Assembly: GCA_017469795.1 (NCBI GenBank)
Contig: JAFUFT010000099.1
Coordinates: forward strand, 1 to 48,660
Source: Oscillospiraceae bacterium
GTDB taxonomy: Bacteria > Bacillota > Clostridia > Oscillospirales > Oscillospiraceae
Length of the DNA stretch: 48,660 nucleotides
Direction: 5' to 3'
Both the position numbers and the translations under genes were made by a program. The notes below the pieces were generated by a model. That model was not told where the DNA came from. It saw nothing but the letters and a program-made list of their open reading frames with translations, and ran no database searches. Positions 34,963 through 42,798 of the stretch are shown piece after piece (positions within the stretch are counted from its first letter, which is position 1; the number at the start of each line of letters is the position of its first letter).

Positions 34963-35702
34963 AGGCCGCCCTCCTCTCCGGAAATACGATCCATATGGCT
35001 GATGAGCTGCACCCGATCAGGCCGGGCAACGGCACGACAGTATTCAAGGAACTGACCATACTGGTCGTAAGTGCGGCTTTCTATGCGGAATATCGGCGCC
35101 TCATCAGGTATTGCAAGCAATGCGGCTTCTGCACCGGCTCTGGTCGCTGTAATTGTTTCGTCTCCTTGGGTTGGTATGATCCCGTATTCCTCTTCAAAGA
35201 CCCGATAAAGGGAATCATGGACAAAATCATACCGGTCGATCCCCGGAAACCGGTCCGCCAAAAAATAAGAGCTTTCGATCTCCAACGGAATGCCTTCGGC
35301 CAGCCGGAGCCGGGACAAATGCCAAAGCGGTGTGCCCAGTATGGTCTGAAATACCCGTGAAAGCCGTTTATCACACTCCAACTTTTCCAGAGACAGCAGC
35401 CTGCTTTCATGGGCGCGGGCCTGAAGTGTGGTTTCTGCCTTGAAAGACTTCAGCCCCTGGAGCTTCCTCTGGTATTTTGGACCAATATAAAAGATCCCGG
35501 AACCCTGACGGACTTCCAAAATTCCACTTCTGACAAAGCGGGCCAAAGCGGATCGAAGGGTGCTGCGGTTCAGGTTCCACATGCTGCACATTTCCCGTTC
35601 TGAGGGAAGCCGATCTCCCGCACACAGCTGATTCTCAAGAATATATGCCTGTATCGATTCCGAGGCAGCTTCGCGTGGTCGAATCGTATACCGTGTTTCC
35701 AT
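34959..35702 (-). CDS. GntR/UTRA transcription regulator (type A paralogue)
   Basis: 247 residues. The winged helix has LPSEREMCSMWNLNRSTLRS and GSGIFYIGPKYQRKLQG; the UTRA domain includes WHLSRLRLAEGIPLEIESSY and RIESRTYDQYGQFLEYCRAV. It is closest to the regulator at 23881. It has a GGAAGG site and its own promoter. The control region of this gene lacks the AATTGGTAT motif, so the pair may not control itself through it. Confidence 0.92.
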   Translation of the reverse strand: METRYTIRPREAASESIQAYILENQLCAGDRLPSEREMCSMWNLNRSTLRSALARFVRSGILEVRQGSGIFYIGPKYQRKLQGLKSFKAETTLQARAHESRLLSLEKLECDKRLSRVFQTILGTPLWHLSRLRLAEGIPLEIESSYFLADRFPGIDRYDFVHDSLYRVFEEEYGIIPTQGDETITATRAGAEAALLAIPDEAPIFRIESRTYDQYGQFLEYCRAVARPDRVQLISHMDRISGEEGGL

Positions 35703-35744
35703 GCCTATCCTTCCTCAATGACGATCGTATCTTAACGTAAAGGT

Positions 35745-35774
35745 ATTATATCACATCGGGTCCGATTCGGGCAA
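35745..35774 (-). promoter_or_regulatory. Promoter of the GntR pair
   Basis: Minus strand: -35 TTGCCC (35769-35774), 18-nt spacer, perfect -10 TATAAT (35745-35750), about 43 nt before the start codon. The spacer contains the near-palindrome TCGGACCCGA. Confidence 0.65.
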
Positions 35775-35845
35775 TATCAGAATCAAAGGGAATGTTTTGT
35801 TAAGTATGCGTAAATGTGGCGCCTTGCAACTGAACAGTCATCCCC

Positions 35846-36217
35846 TTACACATAGATCAGGTCAGCCTTTACCACCTCCTCCGCCTGATTATGGATACAG
35901 TTCATCCTCCTGACCCATTCCATCTGATCGGTGGCTTTCAGTTCTTCGGTGACACCCTCAGCTTTTGCCATTTGCGTGATCATCCGGTCCATCATCTCCA
36001 CCGCCTGCTCATGGATGTCAGCCAGATAGCAGTCCAATTTGCAGGTTGTGAGCAGGTTGATGTAAGTGAAAGGCTTGTGTTCCCGCAGGTGTGCCTCATG
36101 CAACATTCCCCATTTCCCGATAGGCCTGGTTTCCGGCTCCGGCAGGGCAAGGTTCGGATAGAAGATGCCGTCGATCTCTGTGTAAGTTCCACCCATCTCT
36201 TCAAATCTTGATTTCAT
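35846..36217 (-). CDS. tnpV: TnpV-family transposon-encoded protein
   Basis: 123 residues matching the TnpV family of Tn4451-type and other clostridial elements: MKSRFEEMGGTYTEIDGIFY, LALPEPETRPIGKWGMLHEA, FTYINLLTTCKLDCYLADIH and a C-terminal EWVRRMNCIHNQAEEVVKAD. The role of TnpV is unknown; it is not needed for the transposition reaction. The start is the ATG at 36217, with AAAGGAG 9 nt upstream; the frame is open further upstream but only through terminators and tRNA. No recombinase or relaxase is next to it, so it is probably a remnant. Confidence 0.85.
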   Translation of the reverse strand: MKSRFEEMGGTYTEIDGIFYPNLALPEPETRPIGKWGMLHEAHLREHKPFTYINLLTTCKLDCYLADIHEQAVEMMDRMITQMAKAEGVTEELKATDQMEWVRRMNCIHNQAEEVVKADLIYV

Positions 36218-36288
36218 CACATTCAACTCCTTTGTCATTTGTGATTTCATTATACGGAGCGGGGGAGAAGAAGTCGAATGTGTGAAAA

Positions 36289-36323
36289 AAGCCCGGGAGC
36301 GCAAATAGAGCGTTCCCGGGCTT
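36289..36323 (-). terminator. Terminator-like hairpin between tRNA-Val and tnpV
   Basis: 13-bp arms AAGCCCGGGAGCG (36289-36301) and CGTTCCCGGGCTT (36311-36323) with one mismatch, followed on the minus strand by TTTTCAC, making a run of six T. It is a second stop downstream of tRNA-Val, and it may shield tnpV. Confidence 0.8.
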
Positions 36324-36374
36324 AGACACAGCATATTCAGATGTCGCGGATCACAATATCGGTGATATAAACAA

Positions 36375-36416
36375 GAAATCCGAACCCCTGGCCCACCGGC
36401 CGAAAGTTCGGATTTC
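36375..36416 (-). terminator. Terminator of tRNA-Val
   Basis: 11-bp arms GAAATCCGAAC (36375-36385) and GTTCGGATTTC (36406-36416), with a second small stem (GGCC) in the loop. On the minus strand it follows the tRNA by 7 nt and ends TTTCTTGTTT. Confidence 0.8.
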
Positions 36417-36423
36417 TCATGTA

Positions 36424-36499
36424 TGGTGGACGATAACGGACTCGAACCGCTGACCCTTCGCACGTCAAGCGAATGCTCTACCAGCTGAGCTAATCGTCC
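36424..36499 (-). tRNA. tRNA-Val (anticodon GAC)
   Basis: 76 nt with encoded CCA. Acceptor stem GGACGAT/ATCGTCC, D arm GCTC-AGCTGGTA-GAGC, anticodon stem TTCGC/GCGAA around the loop TTGACGT (anticodon GAC), T loop TTCGAGT. It reads GUC and GUU valine codons. Confidence 0.97.
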
Positions 36500-36558
36500 A
36501 GATGCGAGGATTATTATATCATGTTGTCCGGAAAAGTCAAGGTTTTTTCGAAAAAAAC

Positions 36559-37461
36559 TCACAGCTGTTCTGTTTCCGTTTTTCTCCCTCCGCCGATGCT
36601 CAGCAGGACCAGCGCCAGCAGCACCAGGCACATGCCGATCAGCGCCTGCACGGTGGGCGTCTCCCCGAACACCAAAAGGCCCAGCAGAGTGGCCACCACC
36701 GGCTCCACCGAGGCCAGAACGGAGGCCGGTCCGTTTTCCACCATGCTCAGTCCGGCCGTATAGAGCAGATACGGCAGGACCGTGGTCACGATGCAATATA
36801 GGATCAGAAATCCCGCCAACACAAACCCATGGGCTTCAAGGGCCGCCGCGATGGTGCGGAAGTCCGCCAGAAAGGCGCTACCCACAGCAGCGAACAGAAA
36901 TGTGTAATCGGTGATCGTGATGCTGCTCAGTCCCTGATTGAGGCTGAACCGGGAAAAGATGCTGTAAAGCGCGTACCCAAACCCGGAGCCAAGGCCCAGC
37001 AGCACGCCGCTCACAGTCAGCGCCTGGGCCGCGGAGAAAATGCCGCTGACCAGACAGCATCCGGAAAAGGCCATCATCAGCGCCAGAAGCTTTCTCCCGG
37101 TGATCCGTTCCCGGAACAGGACCAGGCTCATTAGCATCACGAAGATCGGCGCCGTGTACAGCAGAATGGCCGCTGCGGAGAGATTCATCCGCGCAATCGT
37201 GGAAAAATAGCAGTAGTTGAAAAACACAATGCTGAATATGCCGGAGCAGATCAGCGGCCAGAGATTCTCCGGGCGGATCCGCAGCAGCGTACGGTCCTTC
37301 AGCGCCGTACCGGGAAACAGGATCAGGACCGCCAGAATATTCCGCAGCGTCACGATCTCCATGGACGCAAGGCCCATCTGGTTCAGATGCCGCACAAACA
37401 GCCCCATGGTCCCCCAGAGGCAGCCCGCCAAAATGATCAGTAGCGGCGCGATTTTCTTCAT
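36559..37461 (-). CDS. EamA/DMT-family transporter
   Basis: About 300 residues with ten predicted helices in two EamA repeats: PLLIILAGCLWGTMGLFVRH at the start, ALLYTAPIFVMLMSLVLF-like segment near residue 105, VENGPASVLASVEPVVATLL near 250. Such proteins export amino acids, metabolites or drugs; the substrate is unknown. The ATG at 37461 has AAGGTGA 7 nt upstream and a promoter at 37481-37509. The open frame runs on upstream to 39120 only as antisense of the AraC gene. Confidence 0.9.
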   Translation of the reverse strand: MKKIAPLLIILAGCLWGTMGLFVRHLNQMGLASMEIVTLRNILAVLILFPGTALKDRTLLRIRPENLWPLICSGIFSIVFFNYCYFSTIARMNLSAAAILLYTAPIFVMLMSLVLFRERITGRKLLALMMAFSGCCLVSGIFSAAQALTVSGVLLGLGSGFGYALYSIFSRFSLNQGLSSITITDYTFLFAAVGSAFLADFRTIAAALEAHGFVLAGFLILYCIVTTVLPYLLYTAGLSMVENGPASVLASVEPVVATLLGLLVFGETPTVQALIGMCLVLLALVLLSIGGGRKTETEQL

Positions 37462-37480
37462 AGAATCACCTTCTATAATT

Positions 37481-37509
37481 ATTGTACAAAAGGTTCGAAT
37501 TCCGTGCAA
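37481..37509 (-). promoter_or_regulatory. Promoter of the EamA gene
   Basis: Minus strand: -35 TTGCAC (37504-37509), 17-nt spacer, -10 TACAAT (37481-37486), 20 nt before the start codon. Confidence 0.65.
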
Positions 37510-37589
37510 TACATGGAAATGACAAAACACGGAGTCCCGTTTTCTTTGATGGTGTGAAAAATCACGGACGCTGCAGGTCAAACGGGAGA

Positions 37590-37619
37590 TTGCAAAACCC
37601 GTGCCGGATGTGATAGAAT
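37590..37619 (+). promoter_or_regulatory. Promoter of the AraC-type gene
   Basis: -35 TTGCAA (37590-37595), 18-nt spacer, -10 TAGAAT (37614-37619), 25 nt before the start codon. Confidence 0.65.
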
Positions 37620-37644
37620 ACACCAGAAGAAAGGGGGGCTTCTC

Positions 37645-39093
37645 ATGGAACAGCAGTCGTCGAACCGCGGCGCGTTTCTTTCGCCGAACCGGATCGCCTG
37701 GATCTGTGCCGGATGGGTCCTGTTTTTTGGCTGTGCGGCAGCTGTCCTCGGCTCCTTCCGGCTGTATCTGGGCGTTCTTCTGGCGCTGGCGGCAGCCTGC
37801 GTCGGAGGACTCGCCGGATACCGGTATTACGGAAGACTCCTGCACAGCAATCTGGAGCTGGACCGAGCCTGCCGGACCAGACTTCTGGAAAAACTTCTGT
37901 CCGGGGACGTGCCGCCGGAGGGCGATCTTACTGTGGCGCTGCCGGGATGCCAAAGCGATTACTTCGCGGTGGCGGAGCTTCAGTGCATCGACTTCAGCGG
38001 ATATCTTCCGGAATGCGGGGACGAGCACATTCCTCATACTGAGTTCCTTCAGGTGGACCTGTGGATGCGGGAATACGTGTCCGCCCGCCTGATGCCCCAG
38101 TGCCTGCCCTATTTCGTCCCGGCGCTCGACGGCATGGAGATCCTCATCAACGTGACCGGGATCGACGCCCGGGATCTGGACGCCTCCTCCCGGGAACGGG
38201 TGGCAGAGATCTGCCGCGGCCTTCAGGCGGCCATCTCCGACCTTGACAGTCACGGTCTGATCTGCGGCGCCGTAGTCAGCACCGTCTACAACGGTCGGGA
38301 GAACATCGTCAAGGCGCGGCAGGAGGCGCTGGAGCTGACCTCCTACGCGGAACTGATGGGCGACAGCAGTCCGGTAAAGAACGCCTACGACCAGGCTGAA
38401 AACCCGGTGGAGCTGAGCGACAAGCTGCTGCGGACGGAGCTGGAAAAGCGGTTTATGCAGGCCGTCACCAACCGGAACTTTGAACAGATGGAAAGCGTCA
38501 TGGACAGCTTCATGGATCTGGAACTGCGGACCGCTTCCCGGTACCCGGATCTTCTGAAAAACCGTCTGGTTATGCACATGGAGCAGATGCTCTCCGCCTG
38601 TTCCATCTCCGTGGTGGACTACGAGGCGGAGGAGGCCGAGGTGGTCGCCCAGTACCGCAAGCTCATGGATCTGACCTCCGCCCAGAAGCTCCGGGATCAG
38701 TGTACGGTCCTGATCCAGACCCTTCGCACCTACGAGGAATCGGAGCAGCGCCAGCGCTCCGACAAGGTCACAAAGGCGCTGGACTTCATCTCGTCGCACT
38801 ATGACGACCCCGGGATCAGCGCGGAAATGATCGGGGACGCGCTGGGCGTCAGCGCATCCTATGTGAGCCGGATGCTCCGGCAGAACACCGGGATGGGCGT
38901 TGTCGATCACATCCATGACGCCCGGCTCCGCAAGGCAAAGGCCCTGCTCCTGGAGACAGACCTGTCTCTGGACGAAATCGCCCTGCAGGTCGGGTTCTCC
39001 AGCCGGTTTACGCTGACCCGCTCCTTTAAGCGCTATGAGGAGATGACGCCCGGCGCATGGCGCGACGCCCACAGCTCCACTTCCGCAAAATAA
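37645..39093 (+). CDS. Membrane-anchored AraC-family regulator
   Basis: 482 residues. Two hydrophobic helices at about residues 16-36 (IAWICAGWVLFFGCAAAVLG) and 41-60 form an N-terminal membrane hairpin. A long cytoplasmic middle part of unknown fold (about 75-375) follows, then two AraC helix-turn-helix motifs (ISAEMIGDALGVSASYVSRM and LSLDEIALQVGFSSRFTLTR) ending MTPGAWRDA. It resembles YesN-type regulators in design, but the usual extracellular sensor is missing. It is divergent from the EamA gene, which is the most likely target. Confidence 0.88.
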   Translation: MEQQSSNRGAFLSPNRIAWICAGWVLFFGCAAAVLGSFRLYLGVLLALAAACVGGLAGYRYYGRLLHSNLELDRACRTRLLEKLLSGDVPPEGDLTVALPGCQSDYFAVAELQCIDFSGYLPECGDEHIPHTEFLQVDLWMREYVSARLMPQCLPYFVPALDGMEILINVTGIDARDLDASSRERVAEICRGLQAAISDLDSHGLICGAVVSTVYNGRENIVKARQEALELTSYAELMGDSSPVKNAYDQAENPVELSDKLLRTELEKRFMQAVTNRNFEQMESVMDSFMDLELRTASRYPDLLKNRLVMHMEQMLSACSISVVDYEAEEAEVVAQYRKLMDLTSAQKLRDQCTVLIQTLRTYEESEQRQRSDKVTKALDFISSHYDDPGISAEMIGDALGVSASYVSRMLRQNTGMGVVDHIHDARLRKAKALLLETDLSLDEIALQVGFSSRFTLTRSFKRYEEMTPGAWRDAHSSTSAK

Positions 39094-39109
39094 CGTCACC
39101 CGACTAAAA

Positions 39110-39139
39110 CAGCAGGACATCCGTTCGGATGTCCTGCTG
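39110..39139. terminator. Bidirectional terminator
   Basis: Perfect 13-bp arms CAGCAGGACATCC (39110-39122) and GGATGTCCTGCTG (39127-39139) with a GTTC loop, between two converging genes; TCTGTTTA follows on the plus side and TTTAG on the minus side. Confidence 0.85.
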
Positions 39140-39147
39140 TCTGTTTA

Positions 39148-41475
39148 TCACCAATATCCATTCATCGGACTGTTTCCGCCACTGATATCATAGTACGGCT
39201 CGGTGGTCCTGGTCCAGATATAGTCCACGTTGGTTTGGACCTTGGTTTTTTCCTTTCCGTCATAGCGGTACAGATCTCCGTCGGAGATGAAGAGGTATTC
39301 CGAGGGACCCGTCCGGATCAGCAGGCTGATTTCATCATCCAGCTTTGTCTTCTCCCCGTCCGGCGAGATCAGTGTGATCTCAAATTCCAGCCCGTCGTAA
39401 TACTGGAAGTCCGTGACCGCTTCCAGTACGCCGTCCTCGTAGATCCGGGTGCTGCCAATTAGTATATCCTGCGCCAGTTTTTCGGCCTTACCACCGGAGT
39501 AGGAGTACAGATCCCCGTAGGAATTGCCGTCCCGGCTGTGGAGGTCCTTCGTAAAATAGAGCACACCGTTGTAGATCCCCGCCACATGGGCATCCTCATC
39601 ATCAATGGAGGTCAGACCGGTGATCGTTGTCCCGTCCCGTTCCACCGCGAAGATTTCTCCATAGTTGCCGTCCAGGAATACGTTCCCATCGCCTGTATAG
39701 AAGTTCACATATCCTGCCTGCATGGCATCATAGAGCGCGTCCGCCGCCTGATCCGACATGGAATACACGGCGGTACTGTCTCCAAACACTACGCTGTATT
39801 CCGCCATGCCCCGCAGGCTGTCCCGCAGATCAATGGGGGAATAGGCGGTGTCAATGCTCTTGCGCTCCGTGATCTGATCCGGCGTGCAGACCAGTATGGC
39901 GCCGCCGTTGGAACTGTAGAAGAGTACATTGTCGCAGACGGTCTCCGCCATTCCGTTTTGATAGCGCTCCAGCGTATAAAGCGGCAGATCGTTCTCCGGG
40001 TTCTGGAGCTCCTCCCGCAGATGAATCCGGTCCGCAGCATCGTAGTAGACCTGGCAGGCCGCGTCATAGGCATCGTAGTCCACGGTAGTGCCGCTCTGTT
40101 CCTTCACATAGCACATATCCAGCCAGGTATTCTCCGAAGCAGTGCTGCCGTACTGGTTGATGTCCTTCAGCGCTGTCTTCACCTCATCGGTCACGAGGAT
40201 GAATCCGTTTTCATCCGCCGTGGTGCCGAACTTGTCGATGAACGCCTGGGTGGAGGTGTGGATCGCGTCGTTGTTGCCGTTCCAGGTTCTGTTCATGGCG
40301 TCCTGCATGGAGCAGCCGGAGCCCTGGCCGTACCAGTAGAGGGGCTGAGTGCATGAGGTGTAGAGCTCTTTTCCCTGGTAGCTACTCTCCTGGGGATTGC
40401 TCTCCCGGATCATATTCATCACATAGTTGGGGATTTCATAGTCCGAGATCATGGGCTCGGTGATTCCGGAATCCGTAGCGGCCTTGTCGTCGGTCACGAA
40501 CTGGTACATGCTGACCGAGTCGCCGTTGGATCTGGTATAGTACACGGCGCCGTCGGAAATGGTCATCACCGTTGCGTCTGAGGCAATCCGTTCGGCCTCC
40601 CGGTTCAGCCCTGCCACATAGAGATCCTGGGAATATCTGCCCTCTGTGTGTTCCTTGAAGTAGTAAACAGTGTCCTGATCCTCTGCATACATGATGTAGG
40701 CAACGCCCTTGTCCAGCTTGACCGAATCCTCCGGGGTTTTCAGGTCGACGCCGTAAAGCGTCATGTCCCCGTAATCTCCCTTGCTGTAGAACAGCCAGTC
40801 CGCCCCTTGGGAATAATAGCCGTTTACATCTCTGGCGATCTGGACGGATTCCTTCCCGTCATAATAATACAGTTTCCCGGAATCATTCTGATAGAGCACA
40901 CCGCCGGACTCCAGCAGTCGGAAGCCGATCCTCACGTTGTTTGCGATGGACTCAATGTACTTCTCGTTCTTGTCCGCGTCCTTCTTGAACTTCCCGTACT
41001 CTGCCCGGCACAGGGTTCCGGTATAAGTGCTGTCATCCACCTTGGTGTAATAATAGATGTATTTGCCGTCCTCCGTGAATGCGAGGAGCTGCTCGTTGAT
41101 GATGTCTGACCGGGAAGAGCCGAACTGCACCGCCTCGCCCTTTTTGATGTCGGTGATCATCTGGTATTTTCCCCGGTTGAGATAGACGTAGGCATTGCCG
41201 CCGCCCGGTCTGGGCAGCAGCCCCCCCAGCAGCACGACCGCCGCAGCAATCACTGCAATTCCGGCGATGACACCGAGAATGATAGCCAGCAGTTTCCCGC
41301 GCTTCTTCGCCGGTTTCGGCTCTGATTCCGGAACCTCATAGACCGACGGATCATAGGGCTGCTCCTGCTGGGTAAAGCCCGAATCGGAAGCCGGGTCCTG
41401 AACCGCCGGAGCCGGCGTGCCGCAATGGGGGCAGAATTTGCCCTCAAACTGTGTTCCGCAGTTGCCGCAATACAT
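39148..41475 (-). CDS. Zinc-ribbon membrane protein with beta-propeller-like extracellular part
   Basis: 775 residues. The N-terminus is a zinc ribbon (MYCGNCGTQFEGKFCPHCGT: Cys3, Cys6, Cys15, Cys18). A Pro-rich linker, a membrane helix at about 62-87 (LLAIILGVIAGIAVIAAAVV) and a long outside part follow. That part has repeated short strands such as YIYYYTK, LYYYDGKESV, WLFYSKGDYG, TVYYFKEH, AVYYTRSNGD and LYSYSGGKAEKL, which look like the blades of a beta-propeller (DUF5050-type). Function unknown; a sensor or wall-related role is possible. It is 23 nt downstream of the CapA-type gene and ends at a terminator. Confidence 0.75.
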   Translation of the reverse strand: MYCGNCGTQFEGKFCPHCGTPAPAVQDPASDSGFTQQEQPYDPSVYEVPESEPKPAKKRGKLLAIILGVIAGIAVIAAAVVLLGGLLPRPGGGNAYVYLNRGKYQMITDIKKGEAVQFGSSRSDIINEQLLAFTEDGKYIYYYTKVDDSTYTGTLCRAEYGKFKKDADKNEKYIESIANNVRIGFRLLESGGVLYQNDSGKLYYYDGKESVQIARDVNGYYSQGADWLFYSKGDYGDMTLYGVDLKTPEDSVKLDKGVAYIMYAEDQDTVYYFKEHTEGRYSQDLYVAGLNREAERIASDATVMTISDGAVYYTRSNGDSVSMYQFVTDDKAATDSGITEPMISDYEIPNYVMNMIRESNPQESSYQGKELYTSCTQPLYWYGQGSGCSMQDAMNRTWNGNNDAIHTSTQAFIDKFGTTADENGFILVTDEVKTALKDINQYGSTASENTWLDMCYVKEQSGTTVDYDAYDAACQVYYDAADRIHLREELQNPENDLPLYTLERYQNGMAETVCDNVLFYSSNGGAILVCTPDQITERKSIDTAYSPIDLRDSLRGMAEYSVVFGDSTAVYSMSDQAADALYDAMQAGYVNFYTGDGNVFLDGNYGEIFAVERDGTTITGLTSIDDEDAHVAGIYNGVLYFTKDLHSRDGNSYGDLYSYSGGKAEKLAQDILIGSTRIYEDGVLEAVTDFQYYDGLEFEITLISPDGEKTKLDDEISLLIRTGPSEYLFISDGDLYRYDGKEKTKVQTNVDYIWTRTTEPYYDISGGNSPMNGYW

Positions 41476-41498
41476 ACTGATTCCTCCTCTGGATCATA

Positions 41499-42686
41499 TT
41501 ATTCCTCAAAGATATTGATCTCTCCCAGTCCGTCGCTGATGTCCCGGAGCTTTTCCAGGATCCGCTGCTTTTCCTCGCCTTCGGCGGGGATGGGCTGGAA
41601 GTTGTTGTAGCCCGATGCTGAGGACGTCAGGCACGGGATTACCTCCACCTGATCGTCGGTCAAAACCTGTCCATCCTGGATGGTGAAGGTCTGCTGAAAG
41701 ATCATCGCGTCATAATCCGGCGGGCTGTAGTTGCCGCCGAAGCAGAAATTCCCCACGCTGTATACGATGTACCGGCCCTGATAGACCTCTACGCCCTGGA
41801 GAACGTGGGGATGGTGGCCGATCACCAGATGGGCCCCTGCGTCGATGGCCGCGTGAGCCAGCTCCACCTGATCCGGATCCGGCGTATTGTCGTTCTCCAT
41901 GCCCCAGTGGAGGCAGGCCACGATCACCTCCGCCCCCCGGTCCTTCAGGGTCTGGATGTTGTTCCGCAGATCCTCCAGATGCTGTGGATTCTCATATACG
42001 GTAAACTGGCCGGTCAGTCCGACCTTTACGCCGCCGACATCCACGATCGCCACGTCCTCAAAGCCGAAATGAGTGATCCCGGCCTGATCCAGTGCGGTCT
42101 TCGTGTCTTCGAACCCCTCGTCTCCATAGTCGTGGCTGTGGTTGTTGGCCAGATTCGCCGCCTCCACCGCCCCTTCAGTCAGGACCGAGGCGTACTCCGC
42201 GTGGCCCTTAAAGACGAAGCTCTTGTCCTCCTTTTCCGTCGATTCTGTCAGCGGTCCCTCAAAATTGACCACCGTCAGATCGTCCGTGGCGAAGATAGGC
42301 TTGACCTTCTCCAGAAAGAAGGCTGGTCCCTCCCGGTCGTAAGCCTGATTGAAGCTGTCCTCATACCCCAGATAATCATCCATGCCGAGGGTGCAGTCTC
42401 CGGCAAAGCTCAGGGTGATCCTGACCGGCGACGGTGATGGCGACGGTGTCGGTGTCGGCGTCATCTCCGCCGTGGCGGTCTCCATCGAAGATGTCTCCGC
42501 CATGACAGGCGCTGCTTCCGGCTTTCCGCCCCTGTGATGGAGCGCCAGCGCAAGAATCAGCACCAGCAGCGCAGCCGGCACGCCAATGAGGATCGCCCGC
42601 CCTTTGGTTCCCTGCGTTTTCAGATAGTTGACCGTGGCCAGCGGCAGCAGCAGCGCTGCCCTGAGATACCACTTCACGTTCCGCAT
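41499..42686 (-). CDS. CapA-family (poly-gamma-glutamate biosynthesis type) metallophosphatase-fold protein
   Basis: 395 residues. A membrane helix lies at about 31-49, then a Thr/Pro/Ser-rich linker and the PGA_cap domain: LSFAGDCTLGMDDYLGYED, VVNFEGPLTEST, ANLANNHSHDYGDEGF, VACLHWGMENDN, LVIGHHPHVLQGVEVY and IVYSVGNFCFGG, which carry the metal-binding Asp, Asn and His residues. CapA-like proteins take part in poly-gamma-glutamate or other envelope polymer formation, but many members have no known activity and no other cap genes are nearby. Confidence 0.92.
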   Translation of the reverse strand: MRNVKWYLRAALLLPLATVNYLKTQGTKGRAILIGVPAALLVLILALALHHRGGKPEAAPVMAETSSMETATAEMTPTPTPSPSPSPVRITLSFAGDCTLGMDDYLGYEDSFNQAYDREGPAFFLEKVKPIFATDDLTVVNFEGPLTESTEKEDKSFVFKGHAEYASVLTEGAVEAANLANNHSHDYGDEGFEDTKTALDQAGITHFGFEDVAIVDVGGVKVGLTGQFTVYENPQHLEDLRNNIQTLKDRGAEVIVACLHWGMENDNTPDPDQVELAHAAIDAGAHLVIGHHPHVLQGVEVYQGRYIVYSVGNFCFGGNYSPPDYDAMIFQQTFTIQDGQVLTDDQVEVIPCLTSSASGYNNFQPIPAEGEEKQRILEKLRDISDGLGEINIFEE

Positions 42687-42758
42687 TGCTTCCTTCCTCT
42701 CTCTGTATCTTAAGAATTATTATAGCACATATGCCCGTTTTTTCCAGTCTTATCGGCA

Positions 42759-42794
42759 AAAAACCTCCGGCTGCCGCAGCAACCGGAGGTTTTT
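42759..42794. terminator. Terminator after the flippase gene
   Basis: Perfect 12-bp arms AAAAACCTCCGG (42759-42770) and CCGGAGGTTTTT (42783-42794), with T-tracts on both strands. It separates the flippase gene from the CapA unit. Confidence 0.9.
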
Positions 42795-42798
42795 GATT

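Noticed and set aside
36218..36796. Extension of the tnpV frame upstream to 36796
   Set aside because: It would run through two terminators, tRNA-Val and the end of the EamA gene. The ATG at 36217 has an AAAGGAG site and gives the full family length.
37462..39120. N-terminal extension of the EamA frame (minus strand) opposite the AraC-type gene
   Set aside because: The extension is antisense to a well supported gene. The transporter has its own promoter, ribosome site and ATG at 37461.
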